Below the pieces are notes generated by a model. That model searched no databases. It saw only the letters and a program-made list of their open reading frames with translations, and was not told the DNA's origin. This document shows positions 23,800 to 34,445 of a stretch of 64,000 bases of DNA, one piece after another (positions within the stretch are counted from its first letter, which is position 1; each line of letters begins with the position of its first letter). Origin of the DNA: Nematostella vectensis (Eukaryota; Cnidaria; Anthozoa; Actiniaria; Edwardsiidae); the NCBI RefSeq assembly GCF_932526225.1, contig NC_064042.1:14953040-15017039 (forward strand), written 5' to 3'. The position numbers and the translations under genes were made by a program.

Positions 23800-25587
23800 T
23801 GTATTGAACTATCTTAGGGAGGAAGCCTGGGGATAGAGGCGGAAAAAATTATTGGAAAAAAAGCGTTTTCTCTCTTCTCTCCTCTTTTCTCTACTGCCCT
23901 GTATTTCATTAGCATATAGCAAGTGATTTCAATGTTTCTCAGTTTGGCCATGGTTTGACCAACAAATAATTTGACCGCGCGATAGCACGTCTGGCAGGTA
24001 GTTAGAAGACTTGCATGTGAGACCTATGTACCACCCCTCCCTGATCTCCCCTCTTCTGCTATTTATGCCTATTCACCTGCAATAAGATCAAAACGGAACA
24101 TCTGTAAAATGCTTGAAAAGATACTGAAAAATAAAAAATCGATAACTTTGGCCGAGGACCGAACTTCATAATAAAATTAGAAAACATAGACCATATTCCA
24201 GAAATATGATAAATCACCGTATGGCAGCGTAAAGCTTTATGGCTAGGCCCAAACACCGCTATCTAACAAACCGTTACAAAGGTACCAGAGGCACCCGCGC
24301 ATTAATAGGGAGACAATAGCCAAGATTCCAACCCTGTCTTAGTCTGTTACGCCACGCACAGCTCGCTAAGTTGTACAATTAAAAATATCGGGGTCTTTTT
24401 CACGCTAGCGTGTCTTGGGAAATAGCGTGTTGCTATAGTAGTGAAAAGACATAGCTATCATACCTAGCACACTCTAGCCAAGGTCTATATTACCGCCTCC
24501 TTAGCCTTTTTTTTCTTCTTTGTTTAGTCCCGCACGTGCATATGTCAGTTTTTGTCACCAAAAGTTCACTTAGCAATGTAACAATGCACGCGAGATAAAA
24601 AAAAAAGTGAGATGATTATGTTTAAAAAAAAAAATATTACCACCACCGAATTTCCTCGGTCACCAATAGAACGCAGTATGGCCCAAGTTTTAAATAGCGT
24701 AAAAAAAATCGCATTTAAAAATCAAAATCAATGAGATGCTCGAGTCTTATAAACCCCTTTAACACATTTCATCTAACGCCTACCGACCATATACCTCCTC
24801 CTTATACACAAACAGACTCTTGAAATACAATCCTGATTATTAAAGGGTGCCCACCAGAACGAGGCTGGATACAGGTATCACATGTGATCGGTAAAAAGTC
24901 ATGTTCACAAACCGAAATCAATCTCGCACGATGAATAACACTTTCTCGCCTTCTGTCGCTCCTAAAAATCCCTCCTACAACTACTTTACTTGATTTTCTC
25001 AATTATAGAGTCAAAATGACGACGAATGTATGTTTACAAGGAAATTTGCTCCTCTTAATATTTTCTTCTCTCCTCTCTTCAATTTTTTGTGTTATTAAAT
25101 TCTTAAAAAACAATTTCCGTTCAAATACAGAAAAATAAAAAGCTTCCTTTCGCTGTGTTACTTATGCCTCCCTTAAACCTCTTGTATCCCGACAAAAACT
25201 CTTTTACTATGTACATCGATAGTCTTATCTCAGTAGCTTGATCTTCTGATGGTCAGCAGTCATCTCTGCGCATTCATTCATGCGTGTGTTCTCGCCTACC
25301 CACCCGACAGGTTCAAACTGGTGTCAAGCGAAGGTTATAACCCCGCCTTTGGCGGTCACTTGACCGCACTTACCAACGGAGTACTCCATACCTTGGTCAT
25401 TAGGTCATGTGTGTATCGTTGCTCAAGTGGGCGTTGCTTGCCAACACCTCGGCAAATCAGATGTGAGAAAAGGAGCAATCCAAGCAAACATAGAAATCTT
25501 ACGCGATGAGATGGGAGGAGATACACATTACCGCATTTCGACCTGACCAAGTTTGTTCCTCCTAAAGCAAGAACTGGTGGAGCTACC
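23800..25587. other. Intergenic region between homeobox gene and gene A
   Basis: Unremarkable AT-rich DNA. The frames at 25249-25589 overlap a more GC-rich patch just upstream of gene A, which may be 5' untranslated or promoter sequence. No domain was recognised. Confidence 0.45.
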
Positions 25588-28500
25588 ATGAAGCTGTACG
25601 GGCCCTTTTCGGGCTTTCTGATCAGCCTTTTGTATTTATCCTGCAGGATAACGCTAAATTCTGCGGGTGAGTAAAAAAATTAGATTTGTTTATCAACAAT
25701 AATTTGATGTTCTACAATACAGCGTGCTAAAACTTGTGTGTACTAATAATGTGTTTATCTGATAGCCTATTGAGTGGTTCAAGGTTTCGATAATTGGAAT
25801 TGATTTAATTGAAAGAAACTTTTGTTTCGTCTTTCATTAAATAATGATACGTTTGTGTTGATTTTGAAATGAAGACAAGCAAACCATACTTTTTTTTTAC
25901 TTTTATATTCTCAAACGTCCGTCTATTCTGTTTCATAAATAATCTGTTATTCAATAATTTCGTTGCTCTTTTGTTCGCTCATTTTCGTTATTTTGCTTTT
26001 GCAAAGTTGACTTTAAAAAGTGGTTGACACAAACAGTGTTTTTACGAGTTATTCGGTTTCATGACCCAACACACCGCCACCTGCTTGCCTGGGACATTCG
26101 CTAACTGCTCCTTGTACCGACTCAACTGACAACCGATATCTCGAACCTCCAAGAAATATTCATAATTAGATAGAAAATAAAACTCGAATATCGCGGGATC
26201 GTAAATAATTATTACCTCCCCTTTGGAAAATGAAAAATATGCGTAACAAGGGCATTGAAAGAATATATGCCGTGCTTATTTCGCCTTTCTAAGAGCGTGT
26301 GAGTTATCGATGGTAAGAATATGGTGTATAAAGGTTGATTCACACGGACTGTCTTATTACCGTAGATACCGGAGGATACAAGTACGAGGTGGAGGTGGAG
26401 CCGTTGAGCGGATCCGAGCGAGACCAAGTGGGTGATGACCTGCCACAGGAAGGAACTTGGACGGGCTTTCAGAGTGACCCTGTTGCTGTCCTTGGTAACG
26501 CCGCGCCGACCCCGGTCGACCTCCTAGGTGTGCTAGCATTGGTGTGCTTGGGAATAAGTAAAATTAAAGAATAAAATAGCGCTAAAAGATAAGTATTAAC
26601 AGACGTTTTGAGGCTACTGCCTGTTCACCAGTGTCAAGTGGCTGAAAAATTGAGCGCTTGTGTATTTGAAATGACACAAATGAAATATTTGAAATGCGAG
26701 AAGTAACTATTTGCCGTTAAACATTAAAAAAAAATATTCTTCCTTCCCCTCCCTTAGGGAAATGCCACGACGAGCTCGACCTCGCTATCCTCCTGGATGC
26801 TTCCTATTCGATCACCACCACCGGCTGGGAAGGCATAGCAACAGCTACTAAGGACTTGATTGACAAGCTGGACATTTCACCCGCGGGAACGCACGTGTCG
26901 CTCATGAAGTTCAGCACAGACGTGGAGACTTTCTACATGTTTGATAACCAGGCCACCAAGGACAGACTCAAGTCCCTGATTGACAAGATGGAGTATGACG
27001 GCGAATGGTCACGTACGGACATCGCACTAAACGCCGCTAAGAACCACATCTTCGTGCCGTCTACCGGGGCAAGAGGTGACGCGCCCAAGGCCATCGTGCT
27101 GTTCACGGATGGCAAGACGGACGGTGAGAATCAACCTAATCCTAGCCCCTTTTAAGGAATTTGTCACTAGAAAGAGGATTTAAAGCCTGCTTAACAGGTG
27201 CTAGTAGCGTGAGAGACTGAAAAGCCGAGCCAGCCGTCCGACAGAACGGCTTTTCCGGGAGTTTTTAGAGGCCGCTTTTCGGGAGCGTGGTTCACAGGCT
27301 ATAGGCTTTACAAGCTTCTTTAAAAGCTTCAATTCTGATGTTCGGATTTTTTGAATTCCAGTGGTAAAACCAACGATTGTTGGGCAATCGCGTGTTATGG
27401 CGGGTAGAGCTAAAGAAAAAAATAAAGTCGACCTGCGAATTACAAAAGTCTCGACAATTTTAGATAAAAATTGTCGCTTTTATGATTTTATTATAAGTCT
27501 TTTCCTCGTTATTTAAGGTCCTAAAACCAAAGACCTTAACTTTAACTGGGTGGCTTTTCTGAAATTAGTTTACTTTACTTTACTTTACTTTACTTTACTT
27601 TACTTTACTTTACTTTACTTTACTTTACTTTACTTTACTTTACTTTACTTTACTTTACTTTACTTTACTTTACTTTACTTTACTTTACTTTACTTTACTT
27701 TAGTTTACTCGTTAAAGGATTATTACAATAGACCGTAAAATTGTTTCTCTCTTATATTTATTTTCTCCTTATTTAGGACCTACCCCCATAGACCGTAATA
27801 TCGACTGGGTAGCTTCCCTAATCAAGCCCTTACAAGATCTCAGGGACGCGAACGTCACAATCTTCTGCGTTGCAAGTGGCAACCATCCAGACTACAGCCA
27901 GATTAATTGGTTAGCTGGAGACCGCGCCAGGGTCTTCACCACTGGTGACATGGACGCGCTTGTGGGAAGCCTGGGTCGGGCTAGCAAGAAAGTCTGCCCT
28001 TATATCACAGGATCAGGTATTTTAAGGGTTATTTTTTCATGTTGAATTCCCTAGCTGCTAATATATTATATTAGAAACCTGTTGTTCTTATAATTTGCAA
28101 AAGTAGAAAATTTAAGCGAATATGAAATAAATAAGTGAAAGTGCTAAACTTCTAATCTTTTAAGAAGATTTACAGGCTAAACCCTGAGTCTTTCTTAAAA
28201 AATCAATACACAGTATAGAACAGTACTTGTAAAGGAGATAATATGGACGCGCAAAAACCAATAACGTGTTCAAACGTTTGGGTGTTTATGTTGTATCATT
28301 GTACAGAAATCCAGTAAAGGTTTCTTCTTTGGATTATGATCACGTATATTGTGGCACTTTTCTTTGAATATATTTTTCTTGTGTTTTTAGGTACACCATT
28401 ACCATCTTCTCCTGTATCACCACTACCATCACCAGTGCCATCAGTAGCACCCACGCCTTCCCAGACATACTGTACTTCTACTCCCGCAAGCTGTACCCCT

Positions 28501-31500
28501 ACTACAACTTGCTATCTTCAGGTTAGAGCTTATACAAACTTTTTAAGTACCCCTTAACGGAAAGAAGAAACATCCATTACCCCTATTTTACACGAAACAT
28601 GATAGGTCGTGTTTGTGGATATTAAACTGCTTTATTTTGCTCATTTGTAGAACGTCTTTGTAGGTTTAAGGGTGTACTGACATTAGTGCTGCTCAGTGAC
28701 GACGTTGCTACGCTGGTGGCGTTGAGCGCGCGCATATACATAACACGGAATTCGTCATTCACAAGCTTTCCTGAAGTAAAAGAAACAAAAATTTGCGTTT
28801 CAATTTCCCCAAAATTAACTTAAAGTTGATAGCAGCCTTTTCGGGTGATGATATTTCCCATATTTTGTAAAAACAAAGATTCAGCGGAGATTTATTCAAG
28901 CCAACCTTTTTGAAGCCAAAGTTTTCAATTTTCACTACCTGCGCGCGCTGCAAACACCGGTTGCAAACGCTCGCGCACGCACTGAAAGTCTTATTTCAAG
29001 TAGCGCGCGCTGTATCAGAATTTTAAAATACTTTTTCAATTTTCATCATGTAAATTCCACGAAACACTATTAGAATTTGTTTTTAAACTTCATTTCAATT
29101 TCATCATGTGAGATATCAGTGTGTCTGAGCAGGCCGAATGTGCAAGCGCGGGCTTTGTTTCACTTCCGGTTCTGCGTTTTCTAAAAAAACTTTTTTGTCG
29201 CCAAATTATTTCAAAACTCAATATTTTTTCTGTATTATTTTTTATTAAAACCTCCTTCATATGGCAAAGCATGGATTTAGCGTTAATCTAACAGAAACCA
29301 AAACTATATCAAATAATCTGGATTTCAGGACCTTTGAAAAATCATAAAAAAACAATTACTCAATTTTTTCTAAAACGCATGCTTGGCTTAATGCACCCAT
29401 CCCTTAAGATTCATGAAACGTATTCAATATTTGTTTTCGAGCAAAATTACTTTGAATATTTGCTATTATCTGTATCTATGACGTCACATTTTGACGTCAC
29501 GGTGTAACGTCATCATAATAGTCAGCACACTTGTGGTGGTCAACTTGGCAAATATCAGACCCTTATGACTTTCCACCAAGCTTTTATGCTATATTCAATT
29601 TTCCTTAGCAACAGATGTCAGTACACCCTTAAGATTCTGCTAATTTTTGCCCTGGGGCTATTCACCATTTATATTGCATTTTTTTCCATTTATTATTTGT
29701 CTTTCTTTCCCTTTTATTGACCAGGCACCCTTGTGTTCCCATTCGCTCTCCCATAGGTACCAACGTGCATCCTTATCCCGCCAGTCAATCCTTGCACACC
29801 TGTCACGACCACCTGCGAGAAGACCATAAGCGTCACTAAAACTCAGACACTTCCACCCGACACGTGTACCCTGACCACCACCAGCATGTCCACGTGCACA
29901 GTGCCTGGACCTTGCGTGACAACCACGTGCATCAAAACAAAGGACGTCACGACAACAAAGGTACTTCCGCCACAGACGTGCACCGTGACGACTACCAAGC
30001 TCGCGACGTGCACTCCCTCGCAGACGTGCTACCCCAACGTACCAGCTTGCGTCCTGATCCCCGCGACCACGCCCTGCGTGGCGACCACAACCACGTGCTT
30101 CAAGGAGACGAGCGTGACCAAGACTGAATTCATTAGGCCTACAGTCACGTGCACAGAGACAACCACCAAGGTATGATCACGTGCACAAATAGAACACCCT
30201 AAGGTATGATCACGTGCATGTCGAGGTAAGGTCACGCAAGGATCACGTGCAAAGATATAACCAAGGTATGGTCACGTGGACAGATACGACCGCCAAGTTA
30301 TGATCACGTGCATGTTGAGAAAAGGTCACGCACAATAAAGTATTGTATGATATGGTCACGTGGACAGATGCAACTACAAAGGTATGATCACGTGCCCAGA
30401 TGCAACGACCAAGGTATGATCACGTGCCCAGATGCAACTACAAAGGTATGATCACGTGCTCTTTCAGCAATGGTATCGTTGACAGACACAAACATCAAGG
30501 TATCGTCACGTGCATACATAAAACTACCAAATTACACAGAAAGTCATGTTCATGTAAAGCTATGGTCATATAAGTAGATGTAGCCACCAAGTAGGTATGT
30601 CAAGGTATCACCTACAAAATGGGAAAAGTAAAAAGAAGTTTGAACACTACAATGCAATTTCATCTGGATGAAGACGTAGTTTTCTTTGACAAACGCTTAA
30701 ACGTTTTTTTTTTGTCACGGGCAATTATGGTATTGTTTTTTTTAACCATGTTTACACAACCTAACGTTTTTTTAAGGTTGTGACGTGCACGCCAACAGCT
30801 AACTGCTATCCGCCCGGCGCCGCCTCGTGCGTAAATCTATTTATAGTACAAGCATGTAACACAATCACTAGCACCGTTTCGTGCCCCAAGGATGTGTCTT
30901 CTACCGAAACAGTAAGCGTGACCTCTGCACCGACGGCAACCTTGACCTCTGCACCGACGGCAACCGTGACCCCGACGGCATCCAACGCCTTTACAGAGAC
31001 AACAACCGTCACATCCACCACCACCATTACAGTGCTACCTCAACCGACATCGGCATCCTCTAGTATAACCCCTTCTTCAACCCCTGCCACGGGAACCGCC
31101 ACTATTGCTACTGCAACCTATTCTGTACCGCCCTCAGTCGCTCCGACCGCTAAAAAGAGACAAGACATCGCGTCTCCTGTCCAGCCGTCTCCATCCTGGG
31201 TCATGGTGCCTTCTGGATCTGTTATGAAGACTACGGTTACTGTTTGGGAGACGAAGTTCGTGACCGCGTCTAATATTGCCTGGTCGACAATATCGTCGCC
31301 TTTACCGATGACGACTGTGTTTGTCACCACCACAGGTAGGGCAGTGCAATAGTGTGGAACACTATGGACAGACAGGCTAAGAGCGAATAGATACAATGGG
31401 AGCTTTGATGTGATTAAGTCTTACGCACATACCAGCAAGAGCCCAATTTGGCTTGAAAATTTGGAACATTAACAGGCCTAGAAATATTAAGGAGAGGAGG

Positions 31501-32273
31501 TGCACAATATAGAAACATTAAGAAAATATTCTGGGACACGATCACGCCCATTTTCTTGTTTTAAAATGTTGAGAGGGTACGTTCCCCCAGTGCTCCAGCC
31601 CGGGAAATCATGACTTCTGGTATTTGCACACGGTGACCTTGAAACCGAGGTTGTGCCTATGCATCCTTAGTGTCTCTTTTCAGTGGACACAGTAGGATTC
31701 GAAACAGGACTCTTCGTTCAAATCTCGTTTGTACTAGCCGTCTCCTATGTCACAACTTAAGTTTTCATTGTGCGCACAGCGTTGTTTCCATGGACGCACA
31801 TTCTCTTTTCCCCTTCCTGGGTTGATTTTTGCAACAGTATTGTAGATCACAGGAAAACCTCAGGTTCTAACGTGGTTACTGATATTTTTCAACTGTATAC
31901 GCTAAGTATATACGCAAACTGATGACGTAATTCTCGTATATTATATGTATAATATATATCATATTAATGGTACATTAACGATATAAGAATAAACTAAATA
32001 ACTATATTGTGAAATCTTTATAAATGATGACTCTTTTTTGACATACCCAAACTAAGTTTGATAAGAAACCTTTCCCATTTATCTTTAGTTGCTCCATCGT
32101 CGTCATCAGCAGAGCCAGTCTCGGCCAGCACTGACCCAGCGTCTGCCCCGGCAGCCCCGAGTGCAGACGAGAAAGAAAAGGAGGAGAAGAAGAAAGAGAA
32201 GCGCTCAGTCAGTCCATTCATGAAAAAAGTCATACCCAGCTTTATAAAGCGATGGGTCGGAATCCAGTATTAG
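25588..32273 (+). CDS. Gene A: secreted VWA-domain protein with Thr/Cys/Pro-rich mucin-like repeats
   Basis: Seven exons join with matching phases: 25588-25666, 26758-27123, 27777-28016, 28391-28521, 29757-30170, 30777-31335 and 32089-32273 (657 codons). Exon 1 encodes a signal peptide (MKLYGPFSGFLISLLYL). Exons 2-3 encode a VWA domain with an intact metal site: DASYS, the Thr of SRTDIAL, and FTDGKTDG. Exons 4-6 are Thr/Pro/Cys-rich with spaced cysteines in contexts such as PSQTCYPNVPACVL and CTPTANCYPPGAASC, and are likely O-glycosylated. The end of exon 6 has a conserved block (PSPSWVMVPSGS ... NIAWSTISSP) shared with gene B, preceded by a KKRQ dibasic site. Exon 7 gives a Ser/Ala then Lys/Glu-rich tail ending in IKRWVGIQY. 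It is presumably extracellular and binds ligands through the VWA domain. The ligand and role are unknown. Confidence 0.85.
26366..26557 (+). CDS. Candidate alternative cassette exon in intron 1 of gene A
   Basis: A GC-richer island in an AT-rich intron is bounded by a TTATTACCGTAG acceptor and an A|GTAAAA donor. Its 192 bases are open in the phase-1 frame required by exons 1 and 2, so inclusion would add 64 residues without a shift. The peptide is acidic (YKYEVEVEPLSGSERDQVGD) and ends in a hydrophobic run (VDLLGVLALVCLGI). No family was recognised. The polypyrimidine tract is weak, so this is a hypothesis. Confidence 0.35.
27497..27567 (+). pseudogene. Decayed duplicate of the acceptor and start of gene A exon 3
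   Basis: The text around GTTATTTAAGGTCCTAAAAC and AACTGGGTGGCTTTTCTGAA parallels the real exon 3 boundary (TTATTTAGGACCTACCCC ... GACTGGGTAGCTTCCCTAA at 27770-27825), with shifts and a lost AG context. It breaks off where the pentanucleotide array begins. Confidence 0.55.
27568..27708 (+). repeat. (TTTAC)n pentanucleotide microsatellite, ~28 copies
   Basis: An almost perfect run of TTTAC in intron 2 of gene A, with a single substitution near the end. The long open frame through it is an artefact. Confidence 0.95.
28666..29632. mobile_element. Non-autonomous DNA transposon flanked by TTAA, in intron 4 of gene A
   Basis: TTAAGGGTGTACTGACAT at 28666-28683 is mirrored exactly by ATGTCAGTACACCCTTAA at 29615-29632, so a 14-bp terminal inverted repeat is bounded by TTAA on both sides. 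TTAA target duplications are known for piggyBac and Kolobok superfamilies. The ~940-bp interior has no transposase frame. It contains GC-skewed GCGCGC motifs and a paired TGACGTCA (29479-29500). Superfamily choice is open. Confidence 0.8.
30171..30600 (+). repeat. Intronic repeat built from the exon 5 end and its splice donor (gene A)
   Basis: After exon 5, variants of GTCACGTGCACAGA...ACCAAGGTATGATCACGTGC recur every 40-50 bp, about nine times, with decreasing similarity. Many copies keep an AAG|GTATGATCACG donor-like junction. The same first copies follow the equivalent exon in gene B (39946-40080). Confidence 0.8.
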
Positions 32274-32290
32274 AGGGATTGTCTTGTCAG

Positions 32291-32436
32291 AGTGTTTTGA
32301 GAGAAAAGCGATCGTGATGTCTCATGCGCGTGCCATGATCGCGATCGTGAGTCTGATCGTGTTTATTTGTGTGATAGTAATCGTGACTGTGATTGCCCAT
32401 CACCGGAGATACCATTGGTCGATATTCGAGAATTGA
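32291..32436 (+). CDS. Candidate alternative last exon of gene A encoding a transmembrane anchor
   Basis: Eighteen bases after the regular stop, a good acceptor (GGATTGTCTTGTCAG) opens a 146-base frame in exactly the phase left by exon 6 (phase 1). It encodes a short basic lead, MSHARAMIAIVSLIVFICVI, a continuing hydrophobic run (VIVTVIAH), then a basic cytoplasmic-looking end (RRYHWSIFEN) and a stop. This is a single-pass membrane helix. The copy at 36815-36960 keeps the frame and length with two amino-acid changes and two silent changes in the aligned coding part. Splicing here instead of to 32089 would give a membrane-bound form. Translation from its own ATG (32317) as a 39-residue peptide is the alternative. 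Confidence 0.5.
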
Positions 32437-32662
32437 GAGATTGAAGTTGCTATCACGTGCCGCTCATTGAGCCAATCAGAGTTATAGTCACGTGTCTTGA
32501 GTAGAGCCAAAAACTTTTTTTCCTGTGCTCAAATCAGAATTATGGCCACAACATTTAAATAACTGTATATCATCTTATTTTATTCATTAATTTCTGTATT
32601 TAACAGAGTTTACAATGTAGCATGTTTGATTATGCGCCAATGCATACTTCTTTACCTTCTGA

Positions 32663-32668
32663 AATAAA
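32663..32668 (+). terminator. Candidate polyadenylation signal of gene A
   Basis: AATAAA about 230 bp after the alternative transmembrane stop, followed by a TTTTCTGTC-rich stretch. Confidence 0.5.
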
Positions 32669-33119
32669 GGTTTTCTGTCAGATCATTTTGAAACGAACTG
32701 GTCCTTCTCTACAAACGCTACCCAAACTCCTATCTCGGAAACATTCCACAGGCTAGTTCTCTATAGAGGAAAGAGGAAAATTACTATAACAAGCACTATG
32801 GAAGCCAGGGGAACAAGTACGAATCACAAAATCACATTTTATGCAAGAAACAAAGTATAGTTGGTGATATATTAATCATAGAGTTAAGCTTAAAGCTGTT
32901 ATGATTCAGTGGCAAACCCTATTTAAAGTAAACATTATACAAAGTGCCACAATACTTTCTATCCTCTAAGACGAGCCACTTTCCCTGCCCCGAGGGTGAC
33001 CACTTAATAAAGTTACCACCGTTTATTTGGATATATTTATATCTATATTTTGTTTACATATTTGAAATAAAAAGTTTAAAAAAAACCTGTTTCATATATT
33101 ATTGTGAAAGGGTAAAGTA

Positions 33120-33980
33120 GAATTTAAATGCAAGGGGATCTTCTTCCAACTTACTCTTAGTATCTTCTGGGCAACTCAAGTGACATGAAATATTAAAATG
33201 GCGTTTGCGACCAATATCACACCCCTCCCTTCTTGTTTGGAGCTAGTAGCAAGTATACAAGTCTCATGCGCGCTCTTTCTTCAGACCAAGTGACATTTGT
33301 TGGGAGAGTAGATTACGTGATATTTTGGTGGTAGTCGCGCGCGCTCCAGCGTTTGACGGTACGATAACATCAACAAAAAGCAAGTTGTTTTTGTCATACG
33401 CAATAAGACGCATATTATATATACTAAAATGAATTTCCAATTCCCAGTAAGTATATATAAATAGACTCAACTTTTTTATTCCAAGCCATGAAAACATTTG
33501 ATAAGATGGGCTTGAATATCTTGTACACGGTTAGCTTAAAACCGAAGTTGTGTTTATGAAACTTTAGTGTCTCTGTACTGTTGGAAGCAGTACACTTCGA
33601 AACTACACAACTTAACATTTGAATGTGGGCACAACGTATCGTCTCCTTTCCTATTTTCGTTTTGGTTTTTGTAACAGCAAGAATTTTAGATCACAGGAAA
33701 ACCTGAGATTCTAACGTGGTCGCTGATAATTTTAAACTACATACGTTAAGTACATACGCAAACTGATGACGTAATTTTACGCATATTGTATATACAAGAA
33801 GTAGACCCATCACCATGTTACGATAAACAAGTGTGCTAAATTATCAACTTGACATATTCAGAAACTATTTCTGCTGACAGCAGGGCCAAGGACACAAATT
33901 ATACTAAAAGGAATTTCCAACTCTCTGTAAGTAGATATAAAAGACTCTTTACACCTTTTTATTCCAAGCCATGAAAACAT
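33120..33980 (+). repeat. Locally duplicated non-coding segments
   Basis: The segment at about 33700-33800 (ACGCAAACTGATGACGTAAT context) repeats part of intron 6 of gene A at 31860-31940. The stretch with TTTTTATTCCAAGCCATGAA occurs both at about 33473 and 33955. These copies document repeated duplication of the gene A 3' region. Confidence 0.7.
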
Positions 33981-34089
33981 TTGACACATTCGTGATCACT
34001 GTAAATACTTGTGCAAATAATTCTTTAATTGTTCTTCAACTCAAAAGAACTCTTAAAAACCGCTTCAAATCAACTTTAATGCTTTTACC

Positions 34090-34445
34090 TGAAGCACAGG
34101 TGGAAGCACAGGTGGCCTAGTGGTTTAATGCATTCGGGTCTCACCGCTGCGACCAGAGCTCCAACCCCGGCTCTGAACTCAAGGACTTTTCTAGGTTCAG
34201 GTCTCGATTTGAATTTATCGCTGTAAGTGGGTTGAACTTGTTTCTCCTGTGCTTCCAGTCTCAAGTTTTAAAGGGGAAGTTAAAGAACCCGTGTGCTAGT
34301 CGTAAAAGTGGGTAATTGCTCCCGGTGCCACGGCCTATCTATCTATCTCTCACTGGACTCAGAGGACAAAGAGCCACCACGTGGAAGAGCCTCAATTGGG
34401 TACCTATATCATCATCACCATCATCATCATAATCATTATCATTAT
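34090..34445 (+). mobile_element. tRNA-derived SINE with an ATC-rich tail
   Basis: GGTGGCCTAGTGGTTTAATG (about 34110) resembles a tRNA 5' end with an A box, and GAGCTCCAACCCCGGCTCTG (about 34157) a degenerate B box. The body ends in a CATCATCATCATAATCATTA-type tail at 34410-34445. No protein is encoded. The parent tRNA was not determined. Confidence 0.65.

Noticed and set aside
27550-27738. Leu/Tyr/Phe repeat frame
   Set aside because: Translation of the TTTAC microsatellite.
29864-30127. His/Asp-rich frame in gene A exon 5 (and its copy at 39663-39902)
   Set aside because: Off-frame shadow. The Thr/Cys frame is the one that joins flanking exons in phase, and the shadow is seen twice only because the exon is duplicated.
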